Shown here: piece by piece, positions 8,962-18,508 of the stretch
Layout: the number at the start of each line of letters is the position of its first letter
Numbering within the stretch: position 1 is the stretch's first letter
Source: Bacteroidota bacterium
GTDB taxonomy: Bacteria > Bacteroidota > Bacteroidia > Chitinophagales > Chitinophagaceae
DNA length: 64,000 bases
NCBI GenBank assembly: GCA_023416995.1
Contig: JAEZGI010000032.1
Location: 186,001-250,000, forward strand
Direction of reading: 5' to 3'
Notes under the pieces: model-generated
Told to the model about the DNA's origin: nothing
The model's database searches: none
Seen by the model: only the letters and a program-made list of their open reading frames with translations
Translations under genes and position numbers: made by a program

Positions 8962-10713
8962 ATGCAAGAGCAATTCCTCGGTTATAATAAACTTGTTAAG
9001 CTGCTTAAAACGCCGGCAACAGGTTTAAAAAACCTTAATGTGGCAGTGTTGGCCGACTTTGCTTCGCAACACCTGGTGAAAGCCCTGAAAAGCGCGCTGA
9101 TACAGGAAAATTTTGCGGCAACAGTCTGGGAAGCCGACTATGATTCAATAGAATCTACTATTGTCAACGAACGTTCTGAGCTCTATGAGCAATCATTCGA
9201 TTATGTAATGATTGTGTATTCAGTGCATAAGTTATATAAAGAGTTTTCGCACAGTGCGGATCCCGCGGCATTTGCTGATCAAAAATTGTCAGCCTATGAG
9301 AGCCTGTACAAACTATTAGATCAGCGTTCCCGTACGAGGATCATCGTAACAAATTATGAAGAACTGAACGATGGAGTGTTTGGACATTATGCTAACAAAA
9401 CCGCTCGTTCATTTCTCTTTCAGGCCAGGAAGCTGAATCTCGGGATCATGCAGCTTGCTACGACGCTTTCAAATCTTTTTGTTGCCGATCTCCAGTCTTT
9501 GTTCAGTTCAAAAGGACGTGCATTTGCCTTTGACCCAAAGATGTATGTTCACGGGGATCTTGCTTACTCACTTGATTTCATAGCTATACTTGCACAATCA
9601 ACTGCAAGGATCATCGGTGCCATCCAGGGAAACATTGTTAAATGCGTTGTGCTTGACCTCGATAATACGCTTTGGGGAGGTATCATCGGAGATGATGGTA
9701 TTGAGAACATCCAGGTGGGCGATCTTGGTATTGGCAAAGCATATAGTAACCTGCAGCAGTGGCTGCTGAACCTCAAAAACCGTGGCATTATACTGGCGGT
9801 TTGCAGCAAAAACACAGAGTCTGTAGCGAAAGAAGTTTTTATCAAACATCCCGGTATGACACTCAGACTGGCCGACATAGCAGTGTTTGTAGCGAATTGG
9901 GAAACAAAAGTGGATAATATCCGGTTTATTCAATCAGTGTTGAACATTGGATTTGACTCGATGGTTTTTCTTGATGATAATCCGTTTGAACGGAATATTG
10001 TTCGTCAGCACATTCAGGGCATCATCGTTCCGGAACTGCCCGAAGATCCTTCTGAATATCTTTTTTATCTTAGAGAACTTAATCTTTTTGAGACGGCATC
10101 CTTTACAGGCGAAGACAGTCACCGCACAAAACAATACCAGGAAGAGGCGGGACGAAAACAACTCGAAAAAACGTTTACGAACGAAGCTGAGTTCCTTGAG
10201 AGTCTTGGAATGACAGCGATAGTGCAACCCGTCGACAGTTTCACTTGCCCGCGTGTAGCACAGTTAACACAACGTTCGAATCAGTTTAACCTCCGTACCG
10301 TAAGGTATACTGATGATGAGATCAGGGCCATCATGGTAAACAGTGATTACAAAACGGTTACCATTTCCCTGTCTGATAAATATGGTGATTATGGGCTCAT
10401 AAGTACAATCATAATGAAGCGTATCGCGGCTGAAACTTATTTTATTGATACCTGGATCATGAGTTGCCGTGTTTTGAAAAGAGGAGTGGAGCTCCTGGCA
10501 CTAAACGAGCTTGTGGCGCTGGCAAAGGAAAGCGGTTGTTTGTATATCGAAGCTGAATACCTGCCCACTTCAAAAAACAGTATGGTCAGCAATCACTACA
10601 GTGGCCTTGAATTTGAAGCCCTGCCGCAGCCTGGGCGTTACCGGCTCGATATTGAACAGTACGAAGAAAGAAAAACATTTATAAAGAAAACCGGCAGTTA
10701 TGTTAAGCATTAA
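8962..10713 (+). CDS. FkbH-like HAD-IIIC protein (probable glyceryl-ACP loading enzyme)
   Basis: From the ATG at 8962 the protein has 583 residues; a TTG at 8932 would add ten. About 225 N-terminal residues of the type found in HAD-IIIC proteins precede the HAD motif D232-LDNT. The HAD part continues with GGIIGDDG, AVCSKN and VFLDDNPFER. The last 150 residues look like a GNAT-type acyltransferase domain (DKYGDYGLI, then SCRVLKRGVE). FkbH-type proteins dephosphorylate 1,3-bisphosphoglycerate and load the glyceryl unit on an acyl carrier protein. The ACP gene starts within the last 14 bases of this gene, and an O-acyltransferase follows. Loading of glycerate, or lactate after further steps, for transfer to the glycan is the inferred role. 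Confidence 0.85.
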   Translation: MQEQFLGYNKLVKLLKTPATGLKNLNVAVLADFASQHLVKALKSALIQENFAATVWEADYDSIESTIVNERSELYEQSFDYVMIVYSVHKLYKEFSHSADPAAFADQKLSAYESLYKLLDQRSRTRIIVTNYEELNDGVFGHYANKTARSFLFQARKLNLGIMQLATTLSNLFVADLQSLFSSKGRAFAFDPKMYVHGDLAYSLDFIAILAQSTARIIGAIQGNIVKCVVLDLDNTLWGGIIGDDGIENIQVGDLGIGKAYSNLQQWLLNLKNRGIILAVCSKNTESVAKEVFIKHPGMTLRLADIAVFVANWETKVDNIRFIQSVLNIGFDSMVFLDDNPFERNIVRQHIQGIIVPELPEDPSEYLFYLRELNLFETASFTGEDSHRTKQYQEEAGRKQLEKTFTNEAEFLESLGMTAIVQPVDSFTCPRVAQLTQRSNQFNLRTVRYTDDEIRAIMVNSDYKTVTISLSDKYGDYGLISTIIMKRIAAETYFIDTWIMSCRVLKRGVELLALNELVALAKESGCLYIEAEYLPTSKNSMVSNHYSGLEFEALPQPGRYRLDIEQYEERKTFIKKTGSYVKH

Positions 10714-10945
10714 TGAAGTGATGGATCAGATCACCACTATCTTCCGCGATATCCTGGACAATGAAGATATCACACTCACCGGTGAAAGCACCGCCGATGA
10801 TATTGAAGAATGGGACTCACTCACGCATATTCAATTGATTGTTGCCCTCGAAAAACATTTCAAAATAAAGTTCACTACCCAGGAAATCACTTCTTACAAA
10901 AATGTAGGTGAAATGGCTGAAAGTATTGTGAAGAAGGTTGCCTGA
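10700..10945 (+). CDS. Acyl carrier protein
   Basis: This 81-residue acidic protein has the ACP four-helix pattern and the phosphopantetheine attachment motif EEWDSL, with S40 as the probable attachment residue. It overlaps the end of the FkbH-like gene by 14 bases in another frame, so the two are probably translated together. It is followed after 57 bases by an MBOAT acyltransferase gene. It is very unlikely to be the fatty-acid-synthesis ACP, given this position and its WDS rather than GADS-type motif. The best reading is a dedicated carrier for the acyl group made by the FkbH-like protein. Confidence 0.92.
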   Translation: MLSINEVMDQITTIFRDILDNEDITLTGESTADDIEEWDSLTHIQLIVALEKHFKIKFTTQEITSYKNVGEMAESIVKKVA

Positions 10946-11002
10946 ATCGTTTCTATCCGTTAAGAAGCCACGTACCTTTTTGATCATCCTAACTTCGAGA
11001 AG

Positions 11003-12424
11003 ATGTTATTTAATTCTTTTCAGTTTGTCCTTTTCTTCCCGATAGTAACACTGGTGTATTTCCTGCTTCCGCATAAATATAGATGGTTTCACCTGCTTGC
11101 TGCAAGCTGCGTGTTTTACATGGCCTTTGTGCCGGTCTATATTCTGATACTGTTTGGAACAATCATCGTTGATTATTTTGCGGGCATCTGGATAGAACGG
11201 GCCCCTATGGAGCGACGAAAGCCGTTGGTTATAATTACTGTGACATTGAATATACTGGTGCTTTGTGTATTCAAGTATTATAACTTTTTTCTTGATCAGG
11301 CTGCTTTGGTAATGAACAGTCTTGGACTTCCTCGCAGGGAGATGCCTTATCTCAACATCCTGCTGCCTATAGGTTTGTCTTTCCATACGTTCCAGGCCCT
11401 GAGTTATATTTTTGAAGTTGCACGGGGTAATGTGCGGGCCGAACGTCATTTTGGGATCTATTCGCTTTATGTAATGTTTTTTCCGCAACTGGTTGCGGGG
11501 CCAATTGAGCGGCCACAAAACATGCTGCACCAGTTTCACGAGGTAAAACATTTTGATAGCAACCGGGTGATCATAGGTCTGAAGATCATGTTATGGGGAT
11601 TTGTAAAAAAACTGGTAATCGCCGACCGGCTGGGCTTATATGTGGATGATATTTATGCAAACGCTTATGAAACCGGTAGCCTGAATCTCTGGCTGGCCGT
11701 CATGATCTTTTTTCCCTTCCAGATATATTGTGATTTTTCAGGGTACTCATCTATCGCCATCGGGTCAGCAAAGGTGCTTGGTTTCAACCTCATGGAAAAC
11801 TTCCGGTCGCCTTTCTTTTCTCTTACCACCTCCGAACTTTGGAACAGGTGGCATATATCATTATCGTCCTGGTTCCGGGATTATTTATATCAACCCATTG
11901 TTATTTCCTTGAGAAATTATGGTAAAATTTCCGTGGTTGCAGGTCTGCTGATCACCTTTTTTCTGAGTGGGTTATGGCACGGAGCCGGGCTGGCATTTAT
12001 ATGCTACGGTTTGGTACAGGGGATAGTGATCGTCTGCGAATTTTTACTCGGTATAAAAAGTACTAAACTGGCCAAAAAACGTTTTGGTAAACTGCGCGGC
12101 GCGCTGACTACCTATTTCTTTTTTGCTATCTCTCTGATCTTTTTCAGGGCACTTGGGCTTAACAAAGCCGGGTACATAATTGAAAAACTGTTCTGGGGTT
12201 TTGATGCCGAATTTTTGACAAACCCAAGGATCGCAGTATTCACATATGTGGTGGGGCTGGCTTCCGTGGCCGGTTTACTCGCTTTTGAATATGCGGAGGG
12301 TGAAAAAGTTTTTTACCAGACTTACAGTCTTCAAAAAGAGGTTCTGATAGCGGCCACGCTGTTGACGCTGCTTATTCTGTTTGGTGTTTTTTATAATGTA
12401 TCGTTTATTTATTTCCAGTTTTAA
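11003..12424 (+). CDS. MBOAT-family O-acyltransferase (AlgI/DltB-like)
   Basis: The 473-residue multi-pass membrane protein belongs to the AlgI/DltB/PatA group. The N-terminus FNSFQFVLFFPIVTLVYF and the segments LLPIGLSFHTFQALSY, PQLVAGPIERP, YCDFSGYS and ELWNRWHISLSSWFRDY are family hallmarks. The conserved catalytic histidine is H326 in SGLWHGAG. Such proteins move an acyl group from a carrier at the cytoplasmic face to a polysaccharide or lipid outside. The FkbH-like protein and ACP encoded directly upstream are the likely donor system. No AlgJ- or AlgX-like periplasmic partner follows; the next genes are glycosyltransferases. Confidence 0.92.
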   Translation: MLFNSFQFVLFFPIVTLVYFLLPHKYRWFHLLAASCVFYMAFVPVYILILFGTIIVDYFAGIWIERAPMERRKPLVIITVTLNILVLCVFKYYNFFLDQAALVMNSLGLPRREMPYLNILLPIGLSFHTFQALSYIFEVARGNVRAERHFGIYSLYVMFFPQLVAGPIERPQNMLHQFHEVKHFDSNRVIIGLKIMLWGFVKKLVIADRLGLYVDDIYANAYETGSLNLWLAVMIFFPFQIYCDFSGYSSIAIGSAKVLGFNLMENFRSPFFSLTTSELWNRWHISLSSWFRDYLYQPIVISLRNYGKISVVAGLLITFFLSGLWHGAGLAFICYGLVQGIVIVCEFLLGIKSTKLAKKRFGKLRGALTTYFFFAISLIFFRALGLNKAGYIIEKLFWGFDAEFLTNPRIAVFTYVVGLASVAGLLAFEYAEGEKVFYQTYSLQKEVLIAATLLTLLILFGVFYNVSFIYFQF

Positions 12425-12511
12425 AGCGCTTAGGCCCAGAAAACCGCGGGAACGCCAAAATAGCGCGGATATTGCGAAAAGAAGCGCGTAAAATATTGCA
12501 ACTTAGGCTTT

Positions 12512-12544
12512 TTTGTACTTATTTTACTACGTTAACCCAATTTG
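12512..12544 (+). promoter_or_regulatory. Possible Bacteroidota-type promoter before the glycosyltransferase array
   Basis: A TTTG at 12512-12515 is followed after 21 bases by CCAATTTG at 12537-12544. The spacing fits the TTTG/TAnnTTTG consensus, but the first two bases of the second element do not match. It lies in the 175-base gap between the acyltransferase and the first GT2 gene. A GAGGAG stretch precedes that gene's ATG. Confidence 0.3.
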
Positions 12545-12599
12545 TGCGAGTTCGAAGTTCAGGTTCACGTGACAAGATATTATTATTGAGGAGAGCAGC

Positions 12600-13559
12600 A
12601 TGAAGACTAACCCCAAAGTTTCGGTTCTGATACCGACTTTTAATTATGCAAGGTATTTGCCGGAAGCAATCGAAAGCGTAATCAACCAGACATTTACTGA
12701 CTTTGAGCTTATTATTGTCGACAATAATTCGGGCGACAATACTGACGAAGTAATAGCCCGTTACTTACACGATCCGCGAATAACCTATCATAAAAATCCA
12801 ACGAATATCGGGCTGGCCGGCAACTGGAACAGGTGCCTGGAGTTAGCAAATGGCGAATACATAAAGTTTCTTTGCGCAGATGATAAGTTTCATCCGGAAA
12901 TGTTGATGAAGTTTACAACGGTAATGGATGCGAATCCGTCTGTATCACTGGTAACCTGTCACAAACAAGTGTTTGATGCTCATTCATTTGTTACAACCGT
13001 TGCATTTAGTCACCTGCAGGATGGTCGTACAGCATTATTGAATACGCTGGCAGATCATTGTTGGATTGGGGAGCCCAGTTCTGTAATGTTCCGAAGAAAA
13101 CATCTGGCGGTGGGTAATTTTACAACTGTTTACCAGATGCATGTTGATTGGGAGATGTGGTTACGCATGCTGAGTGTTGGCGATTGTTATATAATTCCTG
13201 AAGCGCTGTCTTATATCAGGTATCATCCTGAGCAGCATGCAAGGAAAATGAAGAAGAAAAAATACGTGCTTTGTTTTGAGGAGTATCAGCTGGCTAAAGA
13301 CGTTCAGTTAAATAATGGATTTGATTTCAGGATCGCGGCACATGATCCGGTCATCAAACAGGCAGTAAAAAAGAGAGCAGTTTTTTGCGTGCGTCATGCC
13401 ATGTACAAAGTGATCCCAAAACTTTATCAACGGTCCACATGGCCCGTGTTTAAAAAAGCAATGCAGATAGGCTGGGAAGAACGTGTATTTGGCGCAGCTT
13501 TTTTGGAACTGCTGAAAGGTCTGATGATTAATACCAGAAAGTTATTATACCGGCAATGA
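12600..13559 (+). CDS. GT2 family glycosyltransferase, array member 1 (CADD subtype)
   Basis: The 319-residue soluble protein starts with the GT-A fold opening SVLIPTFNYARYL and LIIVDNNSGDNTDEV. The nucleotide/metal motif is C92-ADD95. The acceptor side has WIGEPSSVMFRR and the putative catalytic region HVDWEMWLRML. The C-terminal third, about 100 residues and rich in basic residues (CFEEYQLAKDVQ, then RAVFCVRHAMYK), is shared by all eight members. It is the first of eight consecutive paralogs and overlaps the next gene by four bases (ATGA). It should add one sugar to the growing glycan at the cytoplasmic membrane face; the sugar is unknown. Confidence 0.92.
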   Translation: MKTNPKVSVLIPTFNYARYLPEAIESVINQTFTDFELIIVDNNSGDNTDEVIARYLHDPRITYHKNPTNIGLAGNWNRCLELANGEYIKFLCADDKFHPEMLMKFTTVMDANPSVSLVTCHKQVFDAHSFVTTVAFSHLQDGRTALLNTLADHCWIGEPSSVMFRRKHLAVGNFTTVYQMHVDWEMWLRMLSVGDCYIIPEALSYIRYHPEQHARKMKKKKYVLCFEEYQLAKDVQLNNGFDFRIAAHDPVIKQAVKKRAVFCVRHAMYKVIPKLYQRSTWPVFKKAMQIGWEERVFGAAFLELLKGLMINTRKLLYRQ

Positions 13560-14545
13560 GTAGCAACGGTTCAATATCGCCACGGGTTTCGGTTATGATA
13601 CCGACATACAATTACGCACATTTTTTGGATGATGCGATAGGGAGCGTAATGGCCCAGAGCTTCAGCGATTTTGAATTGATTATTGTAGATAATGCTTCAA
13701 CAGATAATACAGACGTGGTTGTTCAGAAATATTTGCATGACCCGCGGATAAGATATTATAAAAATAAAACAAACCTCGGCCTTACCGGCAATTGGAATAA
13801 CTGTCTCGCATATGCGCGGGGCGAGTACCTTAAATTTTTATGTGCGGATGACAAGTTCCGTTCCACACTATTGGAACAATATGTGGAATTGATGGACAGG
13901 TATCCTGATCTTGCGATGGTTGCGTGTAACAAACAGGTATTCGGTCCTAAAGACAACTACGAGGTTAATCTGACCCTGAAGCATTATCATTCGGGCCGCG
14001 ACATGAACCTGCACATGTTATACGGGCACCAGGGAGTAGGAGAGCCCACTTCAGTTATGTTCAGAAAAAAACACGCTGACCAGGTGGGTTTGTTTACGAC
14101 AAAGTATCAGCAATACGTTGACTTTGATTATTGGATCAAACTACTCACCTTAGGTGATTGCTATCTGATACCCGAGATCCTGGTCGATATCAGGTTCCAT
14201 CCAGGAACAGTATCTAACCAGATCAAAAACCGGAAATTTCAGCGCTGTTTTGAAGATTACCAGATCAGGAAAGATGTACAGCAAGGATTATATGGGATAG
14301 ACACGGCCGGTACAAGGATTGATGAAATGGTGCATCGTTATGCAATGATCTGTGTTAAAGCCGCCATGCTTAAAACGATTCCGAGATTGCACAAAGCAAA
14401 TTTCCGGTCAGCATTCGCAAGGGCATTTTCCATTGCTGCGAGAGAAAGATTATTTAAAAGTACGATCAACGAATTATTGTCAGGCATTAAGCGGATAGCG
14501 GCAAGAAAACTTTCGCCCGGATCTGTTGTTGTTAAAAGGAACTAA
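13556..14545 (+). CDS. GT2 family glycosyltransferase, array member 2 (CADD subtype)
   Basis: The 329-residue paralog has SVMIPTYNYAHFLDDAI, LIIVDNASTDNTD, the CADDKF metal motif, GVGEPTSVMFRKKH and YVDFDYWIKLL. The last segment differs from the usual DWEMWLR of its siblings, so this copy is one of the more divergent in the presumed acceptor region. The C-terminal extension CFEDYQIRKDVQ is of the same kind as in members 1 and 4. Its start codon overlaps the stop of member 1, which argues for coupled translation and balanced amounts. Confidence 0.92.
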   Translation: MSSNGSISPRVSVMIPTYNYAHFLDDAIGSVMAQSFSDFELIIVDNASTDNTDVVVQKYLHDPRIRYYKNKTNLGLTGNWNNCLAYARGEYLKFLCADDKFRSTLLEQYVELMDRYPDLAMVACNKQVFGPKDNYEVNLTLKHYHSGRDMNLHMLYGHQGVGEPTSVMFRKKHADQVGLFTTKYQQYVDFDYWIKLLTLGDCYLIPEILVDIRFHPGTVSNQIKNRKFQRCFEDYQIRKDVQQGLYGIDTAGTRIDEMVHRYAMICVKAAMLKTIPRLHKANFRSAFARAFSIAARERLFKSTINELLSGIKRIAARKLSPGSVVVKRN

Positions 14546-14572
14546 ATTGATAAGTTATACTTCGGGACGATT

Positions 14573-15502
14573 ATGAAAAAAACGCCGTTGGTTTCTGTAT
14601 TGATTCCAACACATAATTATGGGAAATTTCTGGACGAGGCAATACAAAGTGTTCTTGCGCAGACCTATGCCCATTTCGAACTGGTTATCGTCGACAATCA
14701 TTCCAACGATAATACATCCGAAGTAGTCAATAAGTACCTGACCGATAAAAGAATCAGTTTTCATCAAAACCCCAGGAATATTGGTTTGGTGGGGAACTGG
14801 AACAGGTGCCTCGGTTTTGCCAAAGGAGAATACATAAAGTTCCTGATGGCTGATGATGTGTTCCGGCCATCGATACTGGAAGAGATGGTGGAAGTTATGG
14901 AAGCCAACCCCGGCGTATCGCTGGTGACAAGTAACAGTGAGATTTTTGGTTCTAAGTCCAGGACGAGGATCAGTGAGATGACGGGATTACAGAATGGCCG
15001 TGATGTGATTGTTAAATGTGTAAGCAACGGAACCGGTAATCTAATCGGAGAACCGACAACGGTTATGTTCCGTAAAAGTGATGTAGCAAAAGTTGGGCGT
15101 TTCAACCCAAATTTTACATGTCTTGTAGATCTCAATATGTGGCTCAGGTTGCTTGAAATTGGTGATGCCTGGTTTATTCCGAAAGTATTGTCAGGTTTTC
15201 GTGTTCATAATGGCCAGTACAGCGCACGTACCAATGTCAGTAATTGGATTGATGAATATCATTTTTATCGGGAGATCAAAGAACATAATCCCTACCGTAT
15301 AGATGCCAGCGGGATCTCATTGCTTGGTCTTGACCAGGTGCTAAAGGATCGGGCCATCCATTGTGCCCGTGGCATGTACCGGATGTTACCAAAACTGTTG
15401 ACCGGCCGCAACTACAGCACTTTTTCACAAGCGCTTTCCATCACTGCCCGCGAAAGAGTAATGAAAGAAAGTTTTTACAGTATCCTGAAAAAATATTTTT
15501 AA
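14573..15502 (+). CDS. GT2 family glycosyltransferase, array member 3 (M/L-ADD subtype)
   Basis: The 309-residue paralog is the first of the second subtype. Its metal motif is LMADD, without the cysteine of members 1 and 2. The equivalent of the C-x-KQ segment is TSNSEIF, and the acceptor region reads FTCLVDLNMWLRLLE. A shared GNLIGEPTTVMFRKSD segment and the C-terminal WIDEYHFYREIK place it with members 6 and 8. It follows member 2 after 27 bases; a gap of 140 bases follows it. Different donor or acceptor use from the first subtype is inferred. Confidence 0.92.
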   Translation: MKKTPLVSVLIPTHNYGKFLDEAIQSVLAQTYAHFELVIVDNHSNDNTSEVVNKYLTDKRISFHQNPRNIGLVGNWNRCLGFAKGEYIKFLMADDVFRPSILEEMVEVMEANPGVSLVTSNSEIFGSKSRTRISEMTGLQNGRDVIVKCVSNGTGNLIGEPTTVMFRKSDVAKVGRFNPNFTCLVDLNMWLRLLEIGDAWFIPKVLSGFRVHNGQYSARTNVSNWIDEYHFYREIKEHNPYRIDASGISLLGLDQVLKDRAIHCARGMYRMLPKLLTGRNYSTFSQALSITARERVMKESFYSILKKYF

Positions 15503-15642
15503 TTATATCGGAAAAATACTAATATTTGCAGTAATTACTGCTTCGCGATTTATCTTTTCCAATACCTCTTCGCATTAACCTCCCCTCGCTGCTGATAGTT
15601 AAAAACAAGGACGAACATTTTTCGTGGTTAATTTAATTCTGT

Positions 15643-16596
15643 ATGATGAGTGGACAGCCAGTAGTTTCGATACTGATACCAACGTACAATTATGCGCATT
15701 TCCTTGATGAAACCATCAATACAGCGTTGGCTCAGACATACACTGATTATGAACTGTTGATTGTAGATAATCATTCTACCGATAATACAATCGAAGTTGT
15801 TACCCCATATCTGAAAGACCCCAGGGTAAAGTTCCACCGAAATGAAACAAATATCGGTTTAGTCGGTAACTGGAATAAATGCCTGGAACTCGCCAGGGGC
15901 AAGTACATCAAGATGTTATGTGCTGATGATCTCTGGGATCCAACCATACTTGAAAAATACGTGAAGGTAATGGAAGCGCACCCTAACGTGGCCCTTGTAA
16001 CCTGTGATAAAAAAGCTATAGGATCCAAACATCATGAAACCATTACGCCCCTCACGCACTTGCAGGATGGGCAATTTGCCATTATGCATATGATAACCGG
16101 CAATTACTGCTGGATCGGGGAACCTTCATCTGTAATGTTCCGGGCAAGAGATCTAACAGTAGGTAAGTTTTCAGATGAATACCGTCAATATGTAGATTAT
16201 GAAATGTGGATACGTTTACTGACAAAAGGCGATTGCTATATCATCCCGGAAATATTGACTTATGTTCGCTTTCATGCAGACACTAATTCAAATGATCTGA
16301 AGAAACAACAATTTGTACTTTGTTTTGAAGAATACAAATTAACCAAAGCAGTGCAACAACATAAATATGATATTAATTATGATGGCTTCGATATTGATAA
16401 GGCGGTAAAGGAACGAGCGGCTGCATGTATAAGAAGGGCGATGTTACGGAATATTCCCTGGTTGCACCTTTCATCACGCCGCAAAGTTTTTATGGAAGCC
16501 TTCAGAATTGCCCGTGAAGAAAATATGCTCACCTCCATATTTGGTGAGCTGGCTGGTGGGGTACAAAAGAACTTTGTCAAACAATTTGCAAAATAA
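15643..16596 (+). CDS. GT2 family glycosyltransferase, array member 4 (CADD subtype)
   Basis: The 317-residue paralog has SILIPTYNYAHFLDETI, LLIVDNHSTDNT, MLCADDLW, TCDKKAI, WIGEPSSVMFRARD and YVDYEMWIRLL. It belongs with the first subtype, although the lysine-rich TCDKKAI differs from the C-NKQ-F form of its siblings. The gene is preceded by 140 non-coding bases, the largest gap inside the array, which contain no clear terminator. An internal ATG one codon after the first could also be the start. Function is membrane-proximal glycan assembly, with the substrate unknown. Confidence 0.92.
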   Translation: MMSGQPVVSILIPTYNYAHFLDETINTALAQTYTDYELLIVDNHSTDNTIEVVTPYLKDPRVKFHRNETNIGLVGNWNKCLELARGKYIKMLCADDLWDPTILEKYVKVMEAHPNVALVTCDKKAIGSKHHETITPLTHLQDGQFAIMHMITGNYCWIGEPSSVMFRARDLTVGKFSDEYRQYVDYEMWIRLLTKGDCYIIPEILTYVRFHADTNSNDLKKQQFVLCFEEYKLTKAVQQHKYDINYDGFDIDKAVKERAAACIRRAMLRNIPWLHLSSRRKVFMEAFRIAREENMLTSIFGELAGGVQKNFVKQFAK

Positions 16597-16602
16597 CGTT
16601 AA

Positions 16603-17550
16603 ATGAGCCAGGCAAAAATATCGGTGCTGTTACCAACATATAACTATGCTCACTACCTGGATCAGACAATACCAAGTGTATTGAATCAGACATTCCGGGA
16701 TTTCGAACTGGTTATAGTTGACAATCACTCTACCGACAACACTGAAGAAGTTGTCAAAAAATACCTGGATGACCCTCGTGTAACTTTTTATAGAAATGAA
16801 AAAAATCTTGGGCTCGTTGGCAACTGGAACAGGTGTTTACAATACCCGAATACAGAATATATAAAGTTTATCTGTGCGGATGACATGATCCATCCCGACA
16901 TGCTGGCCAAGTTTTATGAAGTGATGGAACGACATCCAAACGTCAGTCTGATCACCTGTAACAAACAGTTGTTTGATGGTCAGCCCTGGTTGGTAGAACT
17001 TCCTTTGACTCATTTGCAGGATGGTAAGCAGGTTATTTTTAATACGATGCGAAGTAAAAGCTGGATTGGTGAGCCAACCTCAGTGATGTTTCGCAAATCA
17101 AATCTGAAACACGGCCATTTCAGATCTGATTATCGTTTACACGTAGACTGGGAGATGTGGAACCGTCAGCTGGCAAACGGCGACTGTTATATTATACCTG
17201 AAGCCCTGGCATATGTAAGGGCTCATGCGAAACAACATACAAGAGCAGTTAGTTATCTTGCAAGTATTGAAGAGTATAGTATGGCAAATCTTTTATATGA
17301 GTACCCGGGCTTCAACAATGAACGTGATAAACTTTTGATAAAGGAGATTGTTAAAGAAAAGGCTGCGCTTGTAGCAAAAAAAGCTTTTTTCAAAAACCTA
17401 CCGAAGATCTTCAATCGCCAGGACCAGAAACTGGTTTTGCAGGCGCTGCAGATAACAATAAAGGAAAAGGTATTTTTCAGGGGGCTTGGCTTATTATGTG
17501 AAGGAGTAAAAACCAAACTTAGCAGAAAGTTTCGTGTTGCAGTTAGTTGA
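16603..17550 (+). CDS. GT2 family glycosyltransferase, array member 5 (CADD subtype)
   Basis: The 315-residue paralog starts six bases after member 4. It has SVLLPTYNYAHYL, LVIVDNHSTDNTEE, FICADDMI, TCNKQLF, WIGEPTSVMFRKS and HVDWEMWNRQL. The C-terminal segment ASIEEYSMANLLYEY lacks the CFEEY cysteine of members 1, 2 and 4. The final 80 residues are rich in lysine, consistent with a peripheral membrane protein. Its closest relatives in the array by these motifs are members 1 and 7. Confidence 0.92.
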   Translation: MSQAKISVLLPTYNYAHYLDQTIPSVLNQTFRDFELVIVDNHSTDNTEEVVKKYLDDPRVTFYRNEKNLGLVGNWNRCLQYPNTEYIKFICADDMIHPDMLAKFYEVMERHPNVSLITCNKQLFDGQPWLVELPLTHLQDGKQVIFNTMRSKSWIGEPTSVMFRKSNLKHGHFRSDYRLHVDWEMWNRQLANGDCYIIPEALAYVRAHAKQHTRAVSYLASIEEYSMANLLYEYPGFNNERDKLLIKEIVKEKAALVAKKAFFKNLPKIFNRQDQKLVLQALQITIKEKVFFRGLGLLCEGVKTKLSRKFRVAVS

Positions 17551-17592
17551 CCGATGACCATGTATATTTAACCCGGAGCAAGCAATTGATAT

Positions 17593-18477
17593 ATGTCTGA
17601 ACAACCTAAAGTATCGGTTTTAATTCCGACTTATAATTATGCGCATTATTTGGATGAAGCTATCCAGAGTGTGCTGAATCAGACGTTCAGCAACTTTGAG
17701 CTGATCATTGTTGACGACCAGTCTTCCGACAATACTGCTTCTGTGGTTGAAAAGTACCTTGCTGATTCACGGGTAAAATTTATTGTAAATACTGAAAACC
17801 TTGGGCTTGTCGGGAATTTTAATAAAAGCCTGGAGTATGCGACGGGTGAGTACATTAAATACCTGATGGCTGACGACAAACTTGATCACAAGCTTCTTGA
17901 AAAATATGTAGAAATTTTAGATACCTATCCAAATGTATCATTGGTAACCGCAGGTTCATCAACTTTTGGTGGCAAGGAGGTAAACAGGCAGCCGGTATTG
18001 ACCGGTTTGCAAAAAGGTATGACAGTAATTGCTGCATGTTTGAAAAATGGCAAGGGAAACTGGATAGGAGAGCCCACCGTGGTAATGTTCCGGAAAAGCA
18101 GTTTAGCTTCTCAGAAATTTAATCCCGAATATATCTGCCTGGTAGATCTGGATATGTGGCTTCGGTTATTGCGGCAGGGAGATTGCTATATCGTTACGGA
18201 AACACTGGCTTATTTTCGCGTACATGAAGAACAGGCATCAGATCGCAGGAAAATAAGAAACTGGTTTGATGAATATTATTTTTATCGGGATATTAAAAAG
18301 AAAAATGTTTATAGGGTACCACTTGATGAGATCAACATCGATGCTGTTGTAAAAAGAAAGGCGAAAAAATGCGTTAAACGCACTTTTTATATGCTACCCG
18401 AATTCTACAAGAAAGGGAACCCGGCTTTGATTATGGAGGCAGTGAAAATTGGATTGGTTGAACATGTGATTTGGTAG
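17593..18477 (+). CDS. GT2 family glycosyltransferase, array member 6 (M/L-ADD subtype)
   Basis: At 294 residues this is the shortest copy, with a reduced C-terminus. The GT-A core is intact: SVLIPTYNYAHYLDEAI, LIIVDDQSSDNT, YLMADDKL, TAGSSTF, GNWIGEPTVVMFRKS and CLVDLDMWLRLL. The acidic VDD in the second strand is shared with members 7 and 8 but not with members 1-5, which have VDN. GNFNKSLEYATGEY replaces GNWNRCLE in the middle, again as in member 8. It belongs to the second subtype with members 3 and 8. Confidence 0.92.
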   Translation: MSEQPKVSVLIPTYNYAHYLDEAIQSVLNQTFSNFELIIVDDQSSDNTASVVEKYLADSRVKFIVNTENLGLVGNFNKSLEYATGEYIKYLMADDKLDHKLLEKYVEILDTYPNVSLVTAGSSTFGGKEVNRQPVLTGLQKGMTVIAACLKNGKGNWIGEPTVVMFRKSSLASQKFNPEYICLVDLDMWLRLLRQGDCYIVTETLAYFRVHEEQASDRRKIRNWFDEYYFYRDIKKKNVYRVPLDEINIDAVVKRKAKKCVKRTFYMLPEFYKKGNPALIMEAVKIGLVEHVIW

Positions 18478-18508
18478 GCAAAGTTTAAAAACTATTACAA
18501 TTAATTTG

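Noticed and set aside
9947..10213. 88-codon + strand frame inside the FkbH-like gene
   Set aside because: It is an alternative frame of a clearly coding region with no recognisable protein features.
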